From positions 324,722-388,721 of the forward strand of contig NZ_KK211226.1 in NCBI RefSeq assembly GCF_000621205.1: a stretch of DNA of 64,000 nucleotides. The letters run 5' to 3'. The notes under the pieces are model-generated. The model was not told the origin of the DNA, made no database searches, and saw only the letters and a list, made by a program, of their open reading frames with translations. The stretch's first letter is position 1. Every line of letters starts with the position of its first letter. The DNA comes from Halotalea alkalilenta DSM 17697 (GTDB lineage Bacteria; Pseudomonadota; Gammaproteobacteria; Pseudomonadales; Halomonadaceae). The position numbers and the translations under genes are program-made. Positions 19,702-27,638 of the stretch are shown here, in pieces.

Positions 19702-19920
19702 AGATCAATGAAAAACCCCTTTTGACCCAGCGACGCTCTCGATCCTGGCGAGTCGAGAACCGTTTTCGCCCCAACGACCTATCGCTCGTTTAGATGCGAG
19801 GGGCGGCCCCCTCGCGCTCCCCCTTTGAGGGGACGCGCCGCCACAAGAGCGCGCAACCCTGGCCGATCAATCGCTTGCCCTCGGGTCGGCGCGCATGGAC
19901 GTCCCTGTCCGGGCGCGCCT

Positions 19921-19942
19921 TTTGCGACATCCATGTCGCAAA
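19921..19942. repeat. 22-bp inverted repeat
   Basis: TTTGCGACAT and ATGTCGCAAA are exact reverse complements separated by CC. It lies in the surE-yjdM gap and may be an interspersed repeat of the host genome. Confidence 0.8.
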
Positions 19943-20028
19943 CCCCGGTGCAATCGATTGCCGTCCAGCGCGCTCTTGGAGGCGGCTGGAAGCCATCGTG
20001 GCATCTTCAAATACTTTGTCAGCAGTCT

Positions 20029-20052
20029 GAAACCGGCCCGAAGGCCGGTCTC
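20029..20052 (-). terminator. Terminator of yjdM (24-nt hairpin repeat, copy 2)
   Basis: This is the same 24-nt sequence as at 19678-19701. On the minus strand it lies 24 nt after the yjdM stop and reads ACCGGCC-TTCG-GGCCGGT followed by TTTC, a UUCG-tetraloop terminator of modest strength. Confidence 0.6.
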
Positions 20053-20075
20053 TCGCTTTACGCAAAACCGCTTTT

Positions 20076-20423
20076 TCAGATCTTCTTGACGAACTCGGAC
20101 TTGAGCTTCATCGCCCCGATGCCGTCGATCTTGCAGTCGATATCGTGATCGCCGTCGACCAGACGGATGTTCTTCACCTTGGTGCCGACCTTGACCACGA
20201 GCGAAGAGCCCTTGACCTTGAGGTCCTTGATCACCGAGACGCTGTCGCCGTCGGCTAGGACATTGCCCACCGAATCACGGATCACGCCCTGCTCCTCGCT
20301 GGCGGCGTCCGCCGCCTCCTCGGTCGAGGACCACTCATGGGCGCAAGAAGGGCAGACCAGCATCAGTCCATCCTCGTAGGTGTAGTCGGCCTGGCACTGG
20401 GGGCAGGGGGGCAGCTGGCTCAT
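20076..20423 (-). CDS. yjdM: YjdM/PhnA family zinc-ribbon protein
   Basis: The product is 115 aa from ATG 20423, with GAGGAG upstream. An N-terminal zinc ribbon (CPQCQ, then [10 protein letters not shown]) is followed by the conserved PhnA domain ([20 protein letters not shown], then [19 protein letters not shown]). The family was once called alkylphosphonate utilisation protein PhnA, but it has no proven role in phosphonate use. It appears monocistronic. Confidence 0.95.
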   Translation of the reverse strand: MSQLPPCPQCQADYTYEDGLMLVCPSCAHEWSSTEEAADAASEEQGVIRDSVGNVLADGDSVSVIKDLKVKGSSLVVKVGTKVKNIRLVDGDHDIDCKIDGIGAMKLKSEFVKKI

Positions 20424-20621
20424 TCGAAGCTCCTCGATACATAAAGACCGGCGATTGTATAGGGTTTTGAGCAATAGCGGTGAGCGCCGATCACGACCAG
20501 ACATCGAGGAGCGGGGCGCACGCAGCGACGCCCCATGCAGCGCGAGTGGGTCCACCCACCCGCGCCCGGCCCCGAAGGGCCCTTGCAGCGCCCCGGTCGC
20601 CTGACGGCCCCGGGGCATGCG

Positions 20622-20924
20622 CTACGGCAGGGGGGCCCCGCAGTGTCTACACACTGGCGGCGCTTCCTGGCGGCGGCGTTTCACATGAAACATCTGCTCT
20701 TCGCGGCCCGCGCCGCCCAGGATCAGGGTCAGCTTCGGCGGCGCGGGCGAAAGCGTTTGGTCGCTCTCGCTGGCCAGCGGGCGCAGTTCTCCCGCCTCGT
20801 AGTGCAGGCCCATGTCCTTGAGCAGATAGGCGGGCAGGCCGCGCAGCGAACGTTCGGCGCGACGATGGTGGCGACGCGCGCGCAAAGTGGTCAGGTGGTC
20901 GAGCAGGCTAGCGATGAAAGCCAT
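20622..20924 (-). CDS. DUF1127 domain protein
   Basis: The product is 100 aa from ATG 20924; a TTG five codons upstream is also in frame, but GGAG is best spaced for the ATG. The basic amphipathic DUF1127 segment is RHHRRAERSLRGLPAYLLKD plus MGL, near residues 20-45. Small DUF1127 proteins in alphaproteobacteria influence phosphate and carbon metabolism, in part by RNA binding. The C-terminal half is unusually long and ends with a CRHCG zinc-knuckle-like pair. No operon partner is evident. Confidence 0.8.
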   Translation of the reverse strand: MAFIASLLDHLTTLRARRHHRRAERSLRGLPAYLLKDMGLHYEAGELRPLASESDQTLSPAPPKLTLILGGAGREEQMFHVKRRRQEAPPVCRHCGAPLP

Positions 20925-21412
20925 GGTGGCGGTCTCCAAGGGCAGTTGGAGGCCACGGACCCGGCAAAGGTGGAATGATCGGTAAAACGATGATGATCAG
21001 ACGACCGCGGCAAGATCCGCGGCCGGTCGATTGATTTCAGTTCCGGGCGCGCGGCGAGTGGCGTACTCGCATCCCATGCAGGGAGACGAGGGTCGGCGCG
21101 TGATTGACTCGGAAAGAAATCATCATGATCAGGTACTCCTGAGCGGCTGGTACGCCCTGATTGCAAGGCGTCGTTGGATTAAAGCGCATTCCGACTCGGC
21201 ATGACAACGTACTCATCAATCGCTTTTCGCAATCAGAACGCAATTTCTCATTGCGCCTATATGGATCGACAGCAACTCGATAAACTATCCACCGTTTCTT
21301 AAGCAAAATGCTCTTCGCTTCACTCACAGATCTTGCTCAGGCCAATCCCAGCACTTAGAGTCCAAAGATGCATCGCTAAATTCAATTGCACACCGCTATG
21401 GGAGTTTCAATC
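20925..21412. other. Intergenic region upstream of DUF1127 and of the unknown pair
   Basis: This 488-nt divergent gap is AT-richer between 21180 and 21380. The one item with a good ribosome-binding site is a 29-codon frame at 21037-21126. No RNA gene was recognised. Confidence 0.5.
21037..21126 (-). CDS. Possible small protein or leader peptide, 29 aa
   Basis: ATG 21126 follows AGGAGT at a good distance (about 9 nt), and the frame MMISFRVNHAPTLVSLHGMR plus nine more residues ends at 21037. The product is basic and has no recognised family. It lies about 110 nt upstream of the DUF1127 gene in the same direction, so a leader peptide or small co-expressed protein is possible. Support is only the ribosome-binding site and position. 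Confidence 0.3.
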   Translation of the reverse strand: MMISFRVNHAPTLVSLHGMRVRHSPRARN

Positions 21413-21610
21413 ATGGCAGGCTCGAAATTGAAGCAGTGGCTACGCAAAGGCGGTATCAAGGCCTCCGACGTAACGATCGTCGGTCGCGGGAGCATCATCC
21501 TCTCCAATGACGCTCTCAACGCAGCGCAAAAAAAATACGCTAAATCTCATCGCGCGGCGCCGGGCCGGCAGGAAGCACCCCCGAAAGATCGCGAACTCGA
21601 ACATAGCTGA
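21413..21610 (+). CDS. Hypothetical small protein, 65 aa
   Basis: ATG 21413 is chosen with GGGAG 8 nt upstream. The basic N-terminal KLKQWLRKGGIKASDVTIVG and a hydrophilic tail rich in Lys, Arg and Pro suggest a soluble, possibly nucleic-acid-binding protein. I do not recognise the family. It lies 30 nt before the membrane protein gene in the same direction and is probably co-transcribed. Confidence 0.55.
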   Translation: MAGSKLKQWLRKGGIKASDVTIVGRGSIILSNDALNAAQKKYAKSHRAAPGRQEAPPKDRELEHS

Positions 21611-21640
21611 TCCCGCGCTTTACGCCAGGGCCAACCAAAG

Positions 21641-22615
21641 ATGTTCGTGTTTCTCGTGCTCGTCGCCTTGGTCAGCGGCTACATCGTTTGCGTGCTCGCA
21701 CCCGAGCGAAAATTCAAGATTCGCCGTTATGAAGGCCAGAGACTCTACCTGGAAGTAGCCACCTGGGGTCTGCTGTGCCTGCTCCTATCACTGACTCTCA
21801 TCCATTTCGTCTTCGCCCCGAATAGCTGGAATCAGGCTATCGATGAGCGGTCATTGAACATCCATTTTCTCGCTGGTTTGAGCGCACTCTCCCTGGGCAT
21901 CGCGCTGCTCGGCGTATTCGTCTATCGGCTCTATCGCCGCTGCGAAGCGCTGTTGGCGAGCAAAGAGGTAATCGGCCGGTGGCACTATCGACGCTGGCTC
22001 GATGCCCTGCTGGAGCGTGCAAGACGCGCAGGCGCTAGCCGAGACTCCGTGCAAGGCCACAGACTGCTTTGGTTGCTGAGGATCGGCCAGAAACGCTGTC
22101 ACCGCCTCAACTTGGAAGCGGGTGCCCACGCCAGACTGCGCTTGATCGAGCAGAGAGTGAAAGGAAGCCGCATAGATTCCTTCCTCTTCCAGTCGGCGCT
22201 CACTTTCACCCTCGTTCAACTCCATACCAAGAGTGGCAAGGTCTACGTCGGCACCATCCTGGGCATAGGCGAACTCGGCCAGGACATGGATACCGAGGTA
22301 TTCGAAGAGCTTGTCCTCCAACCCGCCTACAGCGGTTTTCGTCACCATGAAACCCGAGAGCTGATCATCACCAATCGCTACCAACGCTTCTTCACCCACC
22401 AATACGCGGATATCGACGAGCGGTTGATGGATGCGATCTTCATTCCTCGGACCGAGCTGTACTCGGTGAGCGGCTTCGACCCGGCGATCTTCCGTTCGGT
22501 CTCAGGCCTCGATATCGACCAGGTCATCCGTGCCGAGAAACAGCACCGCCAGCGTCAGGATGCTTGCCGCCGCCGCCCCAGCCCTCTCCTGCGCGTAAAA
22601 TCGCCCAACCGCTGA
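21641..22615 (+). CDS. Unknown membrane protein, 324 aa
   Basis: Three hydrophobic segments are visible: residues 1-18 (MFVFLVLVALVSGYIVCVLA), about 45-62 (WGLLCLLLSLTLIHFVF) and about 80-101 (LAGLSALSLGIALLGVFVYR). A cytoplasmic domain follows, basic at first, then LHTKSGKVYVGTILGIGELG (residues 187-206), which looks like a small beta-barrel strand pair, and an acidic C-terminal part. I do not recognise the family. It probably forms a two-gene unit with the 65-aa protein upstream and is convergent, by 8 nt, with the NifS-like gene. Confidence 0.75.
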   Translation: MFVFLVLVALVSGYIVCVLAPERKFKIRRYEGQRLYLEVATWGLLCLLLSLTLIHFVFAPNSWNQAIDERSLNIHFLAGLSALSLGIALLGVFVYRLYRRCEALLASKEVIGRWHYRRWLDALLERARRAGASRDSVQGHRLLWLLRIGQKRCHRLNLEAGAHARLRLIEQRVKGSRIDSFLFQSALTFTLVQLHTKSGKVYVGTILGIGELGQDMDTEVFEELVLQPAYSGFRHHETRELIITNRYQRFFTHQYADIDERLMDAIFIPRTELYSVSGFDPAIFRSVSGLDIDQVIRAEKQHRQRQDACRRRPSPLLRVKSPNR

Positions 22616-22623
22616 TCCCACCC

Positions 22624-23796
22624 TCAGCGCCCGCCCAACCCCCGCACCTGCGCCACCGCTTCGACGACCGCGCGCACGGCGCGGTCGACCTGGGGCTGGT
22701 CGATGTCGATGTCGAAACAGAAGCGCACCGCGGTCTGCGCCTCCTGGCGGGAAACGCCGAGCGCGAGCAGCGCAGGTGAAGGCTCGTCTTCGCCGGCCTT
22801 GCAGGCCGAGCCGCTGGAGCAGATCACCCCCCGGGCCTCGAGTGCGAGCAGCACCGCTTCGCCGTGGGTACCGGGAAACAGGAAAGACGCATGGTGGGGC
22901 AGGCGCCGCTCGGCGTCGCCGGTGAGGCGGGCACCCGGGCAGCCCTCGAGCACGCCGCGGATGAACGCATCGCGCAGCGCCGCGACCCGCTCGCCGTGGC
23001 GTTCGGCCTCGGCCCGGGCCAGGGTGAAGGCGCGGGCAAGGGCGATGACGCCCGGCAGCTGCTCGGTGCCACCGCGCCGGCCGCGCTCCTGGTGGCCGCC
23101 GTGGAGCAGCGGCTCGAGCGGCACGCCGCGCCTGAGGAACAGCGCGCCGATCCCCCGCCCGGCGCCGAGCTTGTGGCCGCTGAGGCTCAGCGCGGCGATG
23201 CCGAGGCGCTCGACGTCGATCGCCTCCCAGCCGGCGGCCTGCACCGCATCGACGTGCAGCGCCACGCCGTGGGCGCGTGCGATCGCGCTGATGCGCTCGA
23301 TCGGCTGCAGGGTGCCGATCTCGTTGTGGCCGAGAATCACGCTGCACAGCGCCGCCGGAAGCGCGAGCCTGCGGGCGAGATCGTCGAGGTCGATCAGCCC
23401 GTTTCGATCGACCGCGAGGCGTTCGAGCCGATAGCCGTGATGGCGGCAGAGATAGTCGCAGGCCCCCTCCACCGCGGGATGCTCGAAGGGGGAGATGATC
23501 AGCCGCCGCGCCGCCGGCGGGCGCTCGACGCCGAGCGCGATGCCCTTGATCGCCAGGTTGTCCGCCTCGGTGCCGCCGGAGGTGAAGATCAGCTCTCCCG
23601 CGCGGCAGCCGAGCCCGCGGGCCAGCTCCTCGCGCGCGGCTTCGAGCGCTGCGCGGGCCTCGCGCCCGAGCCCGTGCGGGCTCGAGGGGTTGGCGAATCG
23701 AGCGGTCAGCCACGGCCACATCGCCTCGAGCGCCTCACGCCTGAGCGGCGTGGTAGCGGCGTGGTCGAGGTAGAGAAGCTCGTCCTCGGTGATCAT
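22624..23796 (-). CDS. Cysteine desulfurase (NifS-like), nad operon
   Basis: The product is 390 aa from ATG 23796, overlapping the nadC stop by 4 nt. It is a class V PLP enzyme: N-terminal YLDHAATTPLRREALEAM, FTSGGTEADNLAIKG (PLP phosphate loop), the PLP lysine in SLSGHKLGAGRGIGAL near residue 200, and the catalytic cysteine in SSGSACKAGEDEPSPALLAL near 325. It would supply sulfur for Fe-S clusters. NadA needs a [4Fe-4S] cluster, and in Bacillus subtilis a NifS paralogue is likewise grouped with nadABC, so a dedicated role in NadA maturation is likely. General IscS-type function is the alternative. Confidence 0.92.
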   Translation of the reverse strand: MITEDELLYLDHAATTPLRREALEAMWPWLTARFANPSSPHGLGREARAALEAAREELARGLGCRAGELIFTSGGTEADNLAIKGIALGVERPPAARRLIISPFEHPAVEGACDYLCRHHGYRLERLAVDRNGLIDLDDLARRLALPAALCSVILGHNEIGTLQPIERISAIARAHGVALHVDAVQAAGWEAIDVERLGIAALSLSGHKLGAGRGIGALFLRRGVPLEPLLHGGHQERGRRGGTEQLPGVIALARAFTLARAEAERHGERVAALRDAFIRGVLEGCPGARLTGDAERRLPHHASFLFPGTHGEAVLLALEARGVICSSGSACKAGEDEPSPALLALGVSRQEAQTAVRFCFDIDIDQPQVDRAVRAVVEAVAQVRGLGGR

Positions 23797-24653
23797 CGAT
23801 CGGGCTCGAAATCGAGCCCGAGATCGAGGGCGCGGGCGCTGTGGGTCAGCGCCCCGACCGAGATGATCTCGACGCCGGTCTCGGCGATCGCCCTCACCGT
23901 GGTCAGATCGACCCCGCCGCTGGCCTCGATCCATGCCCGCCCTTTGATCCGCGCCACGCCCTCGCGCAGCTCATCGAGGGAGAAGTTGTCGAGCATCACG
24001 GTGTCGACCTTGGCCTCGAGCACCGCATCGAGCTGATCGAGCCGGTCGATCTCGACTTCTATATGCACCGTGTGCGGCAGCTGCTCGCGCAGGCGCTCGA
24101 GCGCCTGGGTGACCGCCGCGGGCGAGTCGGCCCCCAGCGCGGCGAGATGGTTGTCCTTGATCATCACCGCGTCCGACAGCGAGAAGCGATGATTGTGGCC
24201 GCCGCCTGCGCGCACCGCGTGGCGCTCCAGCGCGCGCAGCCCGGGCGTGGTCTTGCGGGTGTCGACGATCCGCGCCGAGGTGCCGGCCACCGCTTCGACG
24301 AAACGAGAGGTGAGGGTGGCGATCCCGCTCATCCGCTGGACCAGGTTGAGCGCCACCCGCTCGGCGCGCAGCAGCGCCCGCGCCGGGCCTTCGATCTGCG
24401 CGAGTGCGTCGCCGCGGGAGAAACGCTCACCGTCGGCGCACAGCAGGCGAACTTCGACGCCAGGATCGACGGCGCGAAAAGTACGCGCCAGCACCTCGCC
24501 ACCGGCGAACACGCCGGGCTCGCGCGCGGCGAGCAGCGCCCTGGCCCGGCGCTCGGCGGGAATCAAGGTCTCCGAGCTGAGATCGCCCCAGGGCGCGTCC
24601 TCGGCGAGCGCGGCCTCGACCACGGCGTCGATCTGGGAGGGTGAAAGCAGCAT
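23793..24653 (-). CDS. nadC: Quinolinate phosphoribosyltransferase NadC
   Basis: The product is 286 aa from ATG 24653, with GAGGTG upstream inside the end of nadB. It converts quinolinate and PRPP into nicotinate mononucleotide. The PRPP/quinolinate-binding core is clear: NLVQRMSGIATLTSRFVEAV near residue 95-115, DTRKTTPGLRALERHAVRAGG near 135-155, and the DAVMIKDNHLAALG segment near 170. The C-terminal barrel includes IEVEIDRLDQL and SGGVDLTTVRAIAETGVEII. It follows nadB by 5 nt and overlaps the desulfurase, so it is the third gene of the nad operon. Confidence 0.97.
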   Translation of the reverse strand: MLLSPSQIDAVVEAALAEDAPWGDLSSETLIPAERRARALLAAREPGVFAGGEVLARTFRAVDPGVEVRLLCADGERFSRGDALAQIEGPARALLRAERVALNLVQRMSGIATLTSRFVEAVAGTSARIVDTRKTTPGLRALERHAVRAGGGHNHRFSLSDAVMIKDNHLAALGADSPAAVTQALERLREQLPHTVHIEVEIDRLDQLDAVLEAKVDTVMLDNFSLDELREGVARIKGRAWIEASGGVDLTTVRAIAETGVEIISVGALTHSARALDLGLDFEPDR

Positions 24654-24658
24654 CGTGA

Positions 24659-26296
24659 TCACCTCATGACCAATGACAGAGGAAACGGCCGCGCCTCGGA
24701 CGACTCCTCGACGAACAGGCGGGTCACCGCCCGCCGCCGCGCGAAGCGGGCCGCGGCGTTGGGAAAGTCGAGGCGATGGTGCGCACCGCGGGACTCCTCG
24801 CGAGCCAGCGCCGATTCGCAGATCAACGTGGCGATCTCGAGCTGGTTGCGCGCCTCCAGCGCGGCGCGATGGTCGGCGAAGCGCCAGCCCCGCTGCCAGC
24901 CGGTGAGCCGCTCGAGGCTGCGGGAGAGCCCCTCGCCGCTGCGTTCGAGCCCGACCTCGCGCCACATCGTCTCGCGCAGCGCGCTGAGCGAGAAAGGCAC
25001 CTCGTCGTTGGCGCCGAAGATCGGCAGGACCTGCATCCGGATCTCATCGAAGCGCGCCGGCAGGCCCTGGCCCTCATCGCAGGCCAGCGCCTCGACCAGC
25101 CTGCGGGCGAACACCACGCCTTCGAGCAGCGAGTTGGAGGCCAGCCGGTTCGCGCCATGCACGCCCGTGCAGGCCGCCTCGCCGAGGGCGTAGAGCCCGG
25201 CCAGCGAGCTGCGCCCGAGGGTGTCGGTGAGAATCCCGCCCATCCAGTAGTGCGCCGCGGGCGTTACCGGCAGCCAGTCGCGGGCCAGCCGCAGCCCCAG
25301 CCCCTCGAGGTGCGCGGAGATCCCGGGGAAGCGCGCCGCCAGCCGCTCGGCCTCGAGCCCGGTGGCGTCGAGCCAGACCGGCTGGCCCTGCTGCGCGGCC
25401 ATGGTCCGGGCGATGGCGCGTGCGACCACGTCGCGCGGTGCGAGCTCGGCCTGGGCGTGCAGCGCCGGCATGAAGCGCCGCCCATGGACATCGCGCAGCA
25501 CCGCGCCCTCGCCGCGCAGCGCCTCGGTGATCAGAAAGCGCTGCTCGCCGAGCGCAAGCGCAGTGGGGTGGAACTGGTAGAACTCGGCATCGAGGATCGC
25601 AGCGCCGGCGCGAAACGCGCAGGCGACCCCATCGCCGGTGGCGACCGAGGGGTTGGTGGTATGCGCATAGACCTGGCCGGCGCCCCCGGTCGCGATCACC
25701 ACCGCTTCGGCCTCGAGGCCGAAGCGCCGCTCATCGGCATCCAGGCATTCAATGCCGGTGACCCGGCCGCCATGCAGCTGGAGCTCGGCGAGCATGCAGT
25801 GCTCGAACAGCGTCACCTCGGCCCGGCGAACGTGATCGGCGAGGGTCGCCTCGATCGCGCGCCCCGTGGCGTCACCGCCGGCATGGAGGATACGTGGCCG
25901 CGAATGGGCCGCCTCCAGCCCCACCGCCCAGTCATCGCCCTCACGATCGAACGGCACGCCGAGCGCGATCAGCCACTCGAGCGCCTCGGCCCCGCCGGCG
26001 CAGAGCCGGCGCACCGACTCCACCACGCAGCCGCCGGCACCGGCGACCAGGGTGTCGCGCGCGTGCAACCCCGCGCGATCCAGCGGGTGCAGGGCGCCGG
26101 CGATGCCGCCCTGGGCATAGCGGGTGTTGCTCTCCTCGAGCTCCGCCTTGGTCACCAGCGCCACCGGCCCCAGGCCGCGCTGCTGCGCCAGCAGCGCGCA
26201 GCTCAAGCCAGCGACACCGCTGCCGACCACGACCAGCGCGAAGCGCCCGCGGCGCTCGGCACGAGGCCTGGGAGTGAAGCCGAACGGCCGGTTCAT
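24659..26296 (-). CDS. nadB: L-aspartate oxidase NadB
   Basis: The product is 545 aa from ATG 26296, overlapping the nadA stop by 4 nt. The FAD-binding motif VVVGSGVAGLSCALLAQQRG is at residues 22-41. NTRYAQGGIAGAL, TNPSVATGDGVACAFRAGA and the active-site FHPTALALGEQRFLITEALR region are as expected for the succinate dehydrogenase flavoprotein family, and the C-terminal helical domain is complete. It oxidises aspartate to iminoaspartate for NadA. The 16-residue Arg/Pro-rich N-terminal extension before the FAD motif is unremarkable. Confidence 0.97.
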   Translation of the reverse strand: MNRPFGFTPRPRAERRGRFALVVVGSGVAGLSCALLAQQRGLGPVALVTKAELEESNTRYAQGGIAGALHPLDRAGLHARDTLVAGAGGCVVESVRRLCAGGAEALEWLIALGVPFDREGDDWAVGLEAAHSRPRILHAGGDATGRAIEATLADHVRRAEVTLFEHCMLAELQLHGGRVTGIECLDADERRFGLEAEAVVIATGGAGQVYAHTTNPSVATGDGVACAFRAGAAILDAEFYQFHPTALALGEQRFLITEALRGEGAVLRDVHGRRFMPALHAQAELAPRDVVARAIARTMAAQQGQPVWLDATGLEAERLAARFPGISAHLEGLGLRLARDWLPVTPAAHYWMGGILTDTLGRSSLAGLYALGEAACTGVHGANRLASNSLLEGVVFARRLVEALACDEGQGLPARFDEIRMQVLPIFGANDEVPFSLSALRETMWREVGLERSGEGLSRSLERLTGWQRGWRFADHRAALEARNQLEIATLICESALAREESRGAHHRLDFPNAAARFARRRAVTRLFVEESSEARPFPLSLVMR

Positions 26297-27558
26297 GGCT
26301 GCGCCGCCAGCATTCGCTCGAGCGCCACCCGCGCATCGCGCGAAGTGGCGACATCGACGCGGATGCGGTTGCGCACCTCGCCCTCGACCAGGCCATCGAG
26401 GATCCAGGCCAGGTAGGCCGGGTGGATGCGGTACATGGTCGAGCAGGGGCAAACCACCGGATCGAGACAGAAGATGGTGTGCTCGGGATGCTCCCGCGCG
26501 AGCCGCTGGACCAGGTTGATCTCGGTGCCGATCGCGAAGGTCGCGCCGGGCGGCGCGGCTTCGATCGCCTTCTTGATGTAGTCGGTCGAACCCGCCTCAT
26601 CGGCGGCATCGACCACCGCCATCGGGCATTCGGGATGGACGATCACCCGCACATCGGGGAAATGCCGCCGGGCGCTTGCGATCTGCTCGACGGTGAAGCG
26701 CTTGTGCACCGAGCAGTAGCCATGCCACAGGATCACCCGCGCGCGCTCGAGCGCATCGAGCTGATTGCCACCGAGCGGGCGGTTCGGGTCCCACAGCGGC
26801 ATCTGGTCGAGGCCGATGCCCATCGCCTTGGCGGTATTGCGTCCCAGGTGCTGGTCGGGGAAGAACAGCACCCGCTGGCCCTGGGAGAAGGCCCAGTCGA
26901 GCACCTTGGCGGCGTTCGAGGAGGTACAGACGATACCGCCGTGGCGGCCGCAGAAGGCTTTCAGCGCCGCCGATGAGTTCATGTAGGTGACCGGGATCAC
27001 CGGCGCTCGCCCGCTGGCGTCCAGTTCCTCCCCCCACAGCTGCGACAGCGCCTCCCAGCAGGCCTCGACCGAGGCGAGATCGGCCATGTCGGCCATCGAG
27101 CAGCCGGCACCGAGGTTGGGCAGCGATACGGTCTGGCGCTGGTCGGAGAGGATATCGGCGGTCTCGGCCATGAAGTGCACGCCGCAGAACACGATCGCCT
27201 CGGCCTCCGGCCGGCCGAGGGTCGCGCGGGCGAGCTGGAAGGAGTCGCCGACGAAGTCGGCATGACGCACCACCTCGTCGCGCTGGTAGAAGTGGCCGAG
27301 GATCAACAGCCGCTCACCCAGCGTGCGCTTGGCGGCGATGATCCGCGCCTCGAGCTCCTCATCGCTGGCATTGCGATACTCGCCCGGCAGCGCCGGCTGC
27401 CGTGGCGCTTGGTCGGGCAGCTCGTCGGTCTCGGAGGCGCCCGGCCCGTAGGTGGGGATCCGATCGAAGCGCCAGGGATCGGTGGCAAGCCCGGTGCTGC
27501 AGTGGGCGCCTGCCTGCGACTTCTCGAACGCTTCAAGGGAGGTGGCGATGGTCGACAT
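26293..27558 (-). CDS. nadA: Quinolinate synthase NadA
   Basis: The product is 421 aa from ATG 27558, with AGGAGA 7 nt upstream. Its length is longer than the minimal NadA because of an 80-residue N-terminal lead, as in many Proteobacteria. It condenses iminoaspartate with dihydroxyacetone phosphate and holds a [4Fe-4S] cluster. The cluster ligands are in VFCGVHFMAETADILSD, HGYCSVHKRF or HPECPMAVVDAADEAGSTDY, and LDPVVCPCSTMYRI. It heads the nadABC-nifS operon, 72 nt downstream of the nrtR stop, with a hairpin between. Confidence 0.97.
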   Translation of the reverse strand: MSTIATSLEAFEKSQAGAHCSTGLATDPWRFDRIPTYGPGASETDELPDQAPRQPALPGEYRNASDEELEARIIAAKRTLGERLLILGHFYQRDEVVRHADFVGDSFQLARATLGRPEAEAIVFCGVHFMAETADILSDQRQTVSLPNLGAGCSMADMADLASVEACWEALSQLWGEELDASGRAPVIPVTYMNSSAALKAFCGRHGGIVCTSSNAAKVLDWAFSQGQRVLFFPDQHLGRNTAKAMGIGLDQMPLWDPNRPLGGNQLDALERARVILWHGYCSVHKRFTVEQIASARRHFPDVRVIVHPECPMAVVDAADEAGSTDYIKKAIEAAPPGATFAIGTEINLVQRLAREHPEHTIFCLDPVVCPCSTMYRIHPAYLAWILDGLVEGEVRNRIRVDVATSRDARVALERMLAAQP

Positions 27559-27619
27559 CGACGGCTCTCCTGTAGAGGTGCGCGAACCAACGACCTGCGG
27601 GCGCACGGATGGAACGGCG

Positions 27620-27638
27620 AAAAACGGGCCTCAGGCCC
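27620..27638 (-). terminator. Short hairpin overlapping the nrtR stop codon
   Basis: On the minus strand GGGCC-TGA-GGCCC is followed by G and TTTTT. The nrtR stop codon TGA forms the loop. The 5-bp stem is short but all-GC, and the T-run is well placed. It could end or attenuate transcripts between nrtR and nadA. Confidence 0.5.

Larger units (their letters stand above)
19645..20075. other. Intergenic repeat-rich region between surE and yjdM
   Basis: This 431-nt convergent gap holds two identical 24-nt hairpin repeats (19678-19701 and 20029-20052), a 22-bp inverted repeat (19921-19942) and GC-rich palindromic DNA. No credible gene is present. Confidence 0.6.

Noticed and set aside
22502-23719. 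405-codon minus-strand frame overlapping the NifS-like gene in another register
   Set aside because: Arg/Pro/Ala-rich frame without motifs; the adjacent register carries the full cysteine desulfurase.
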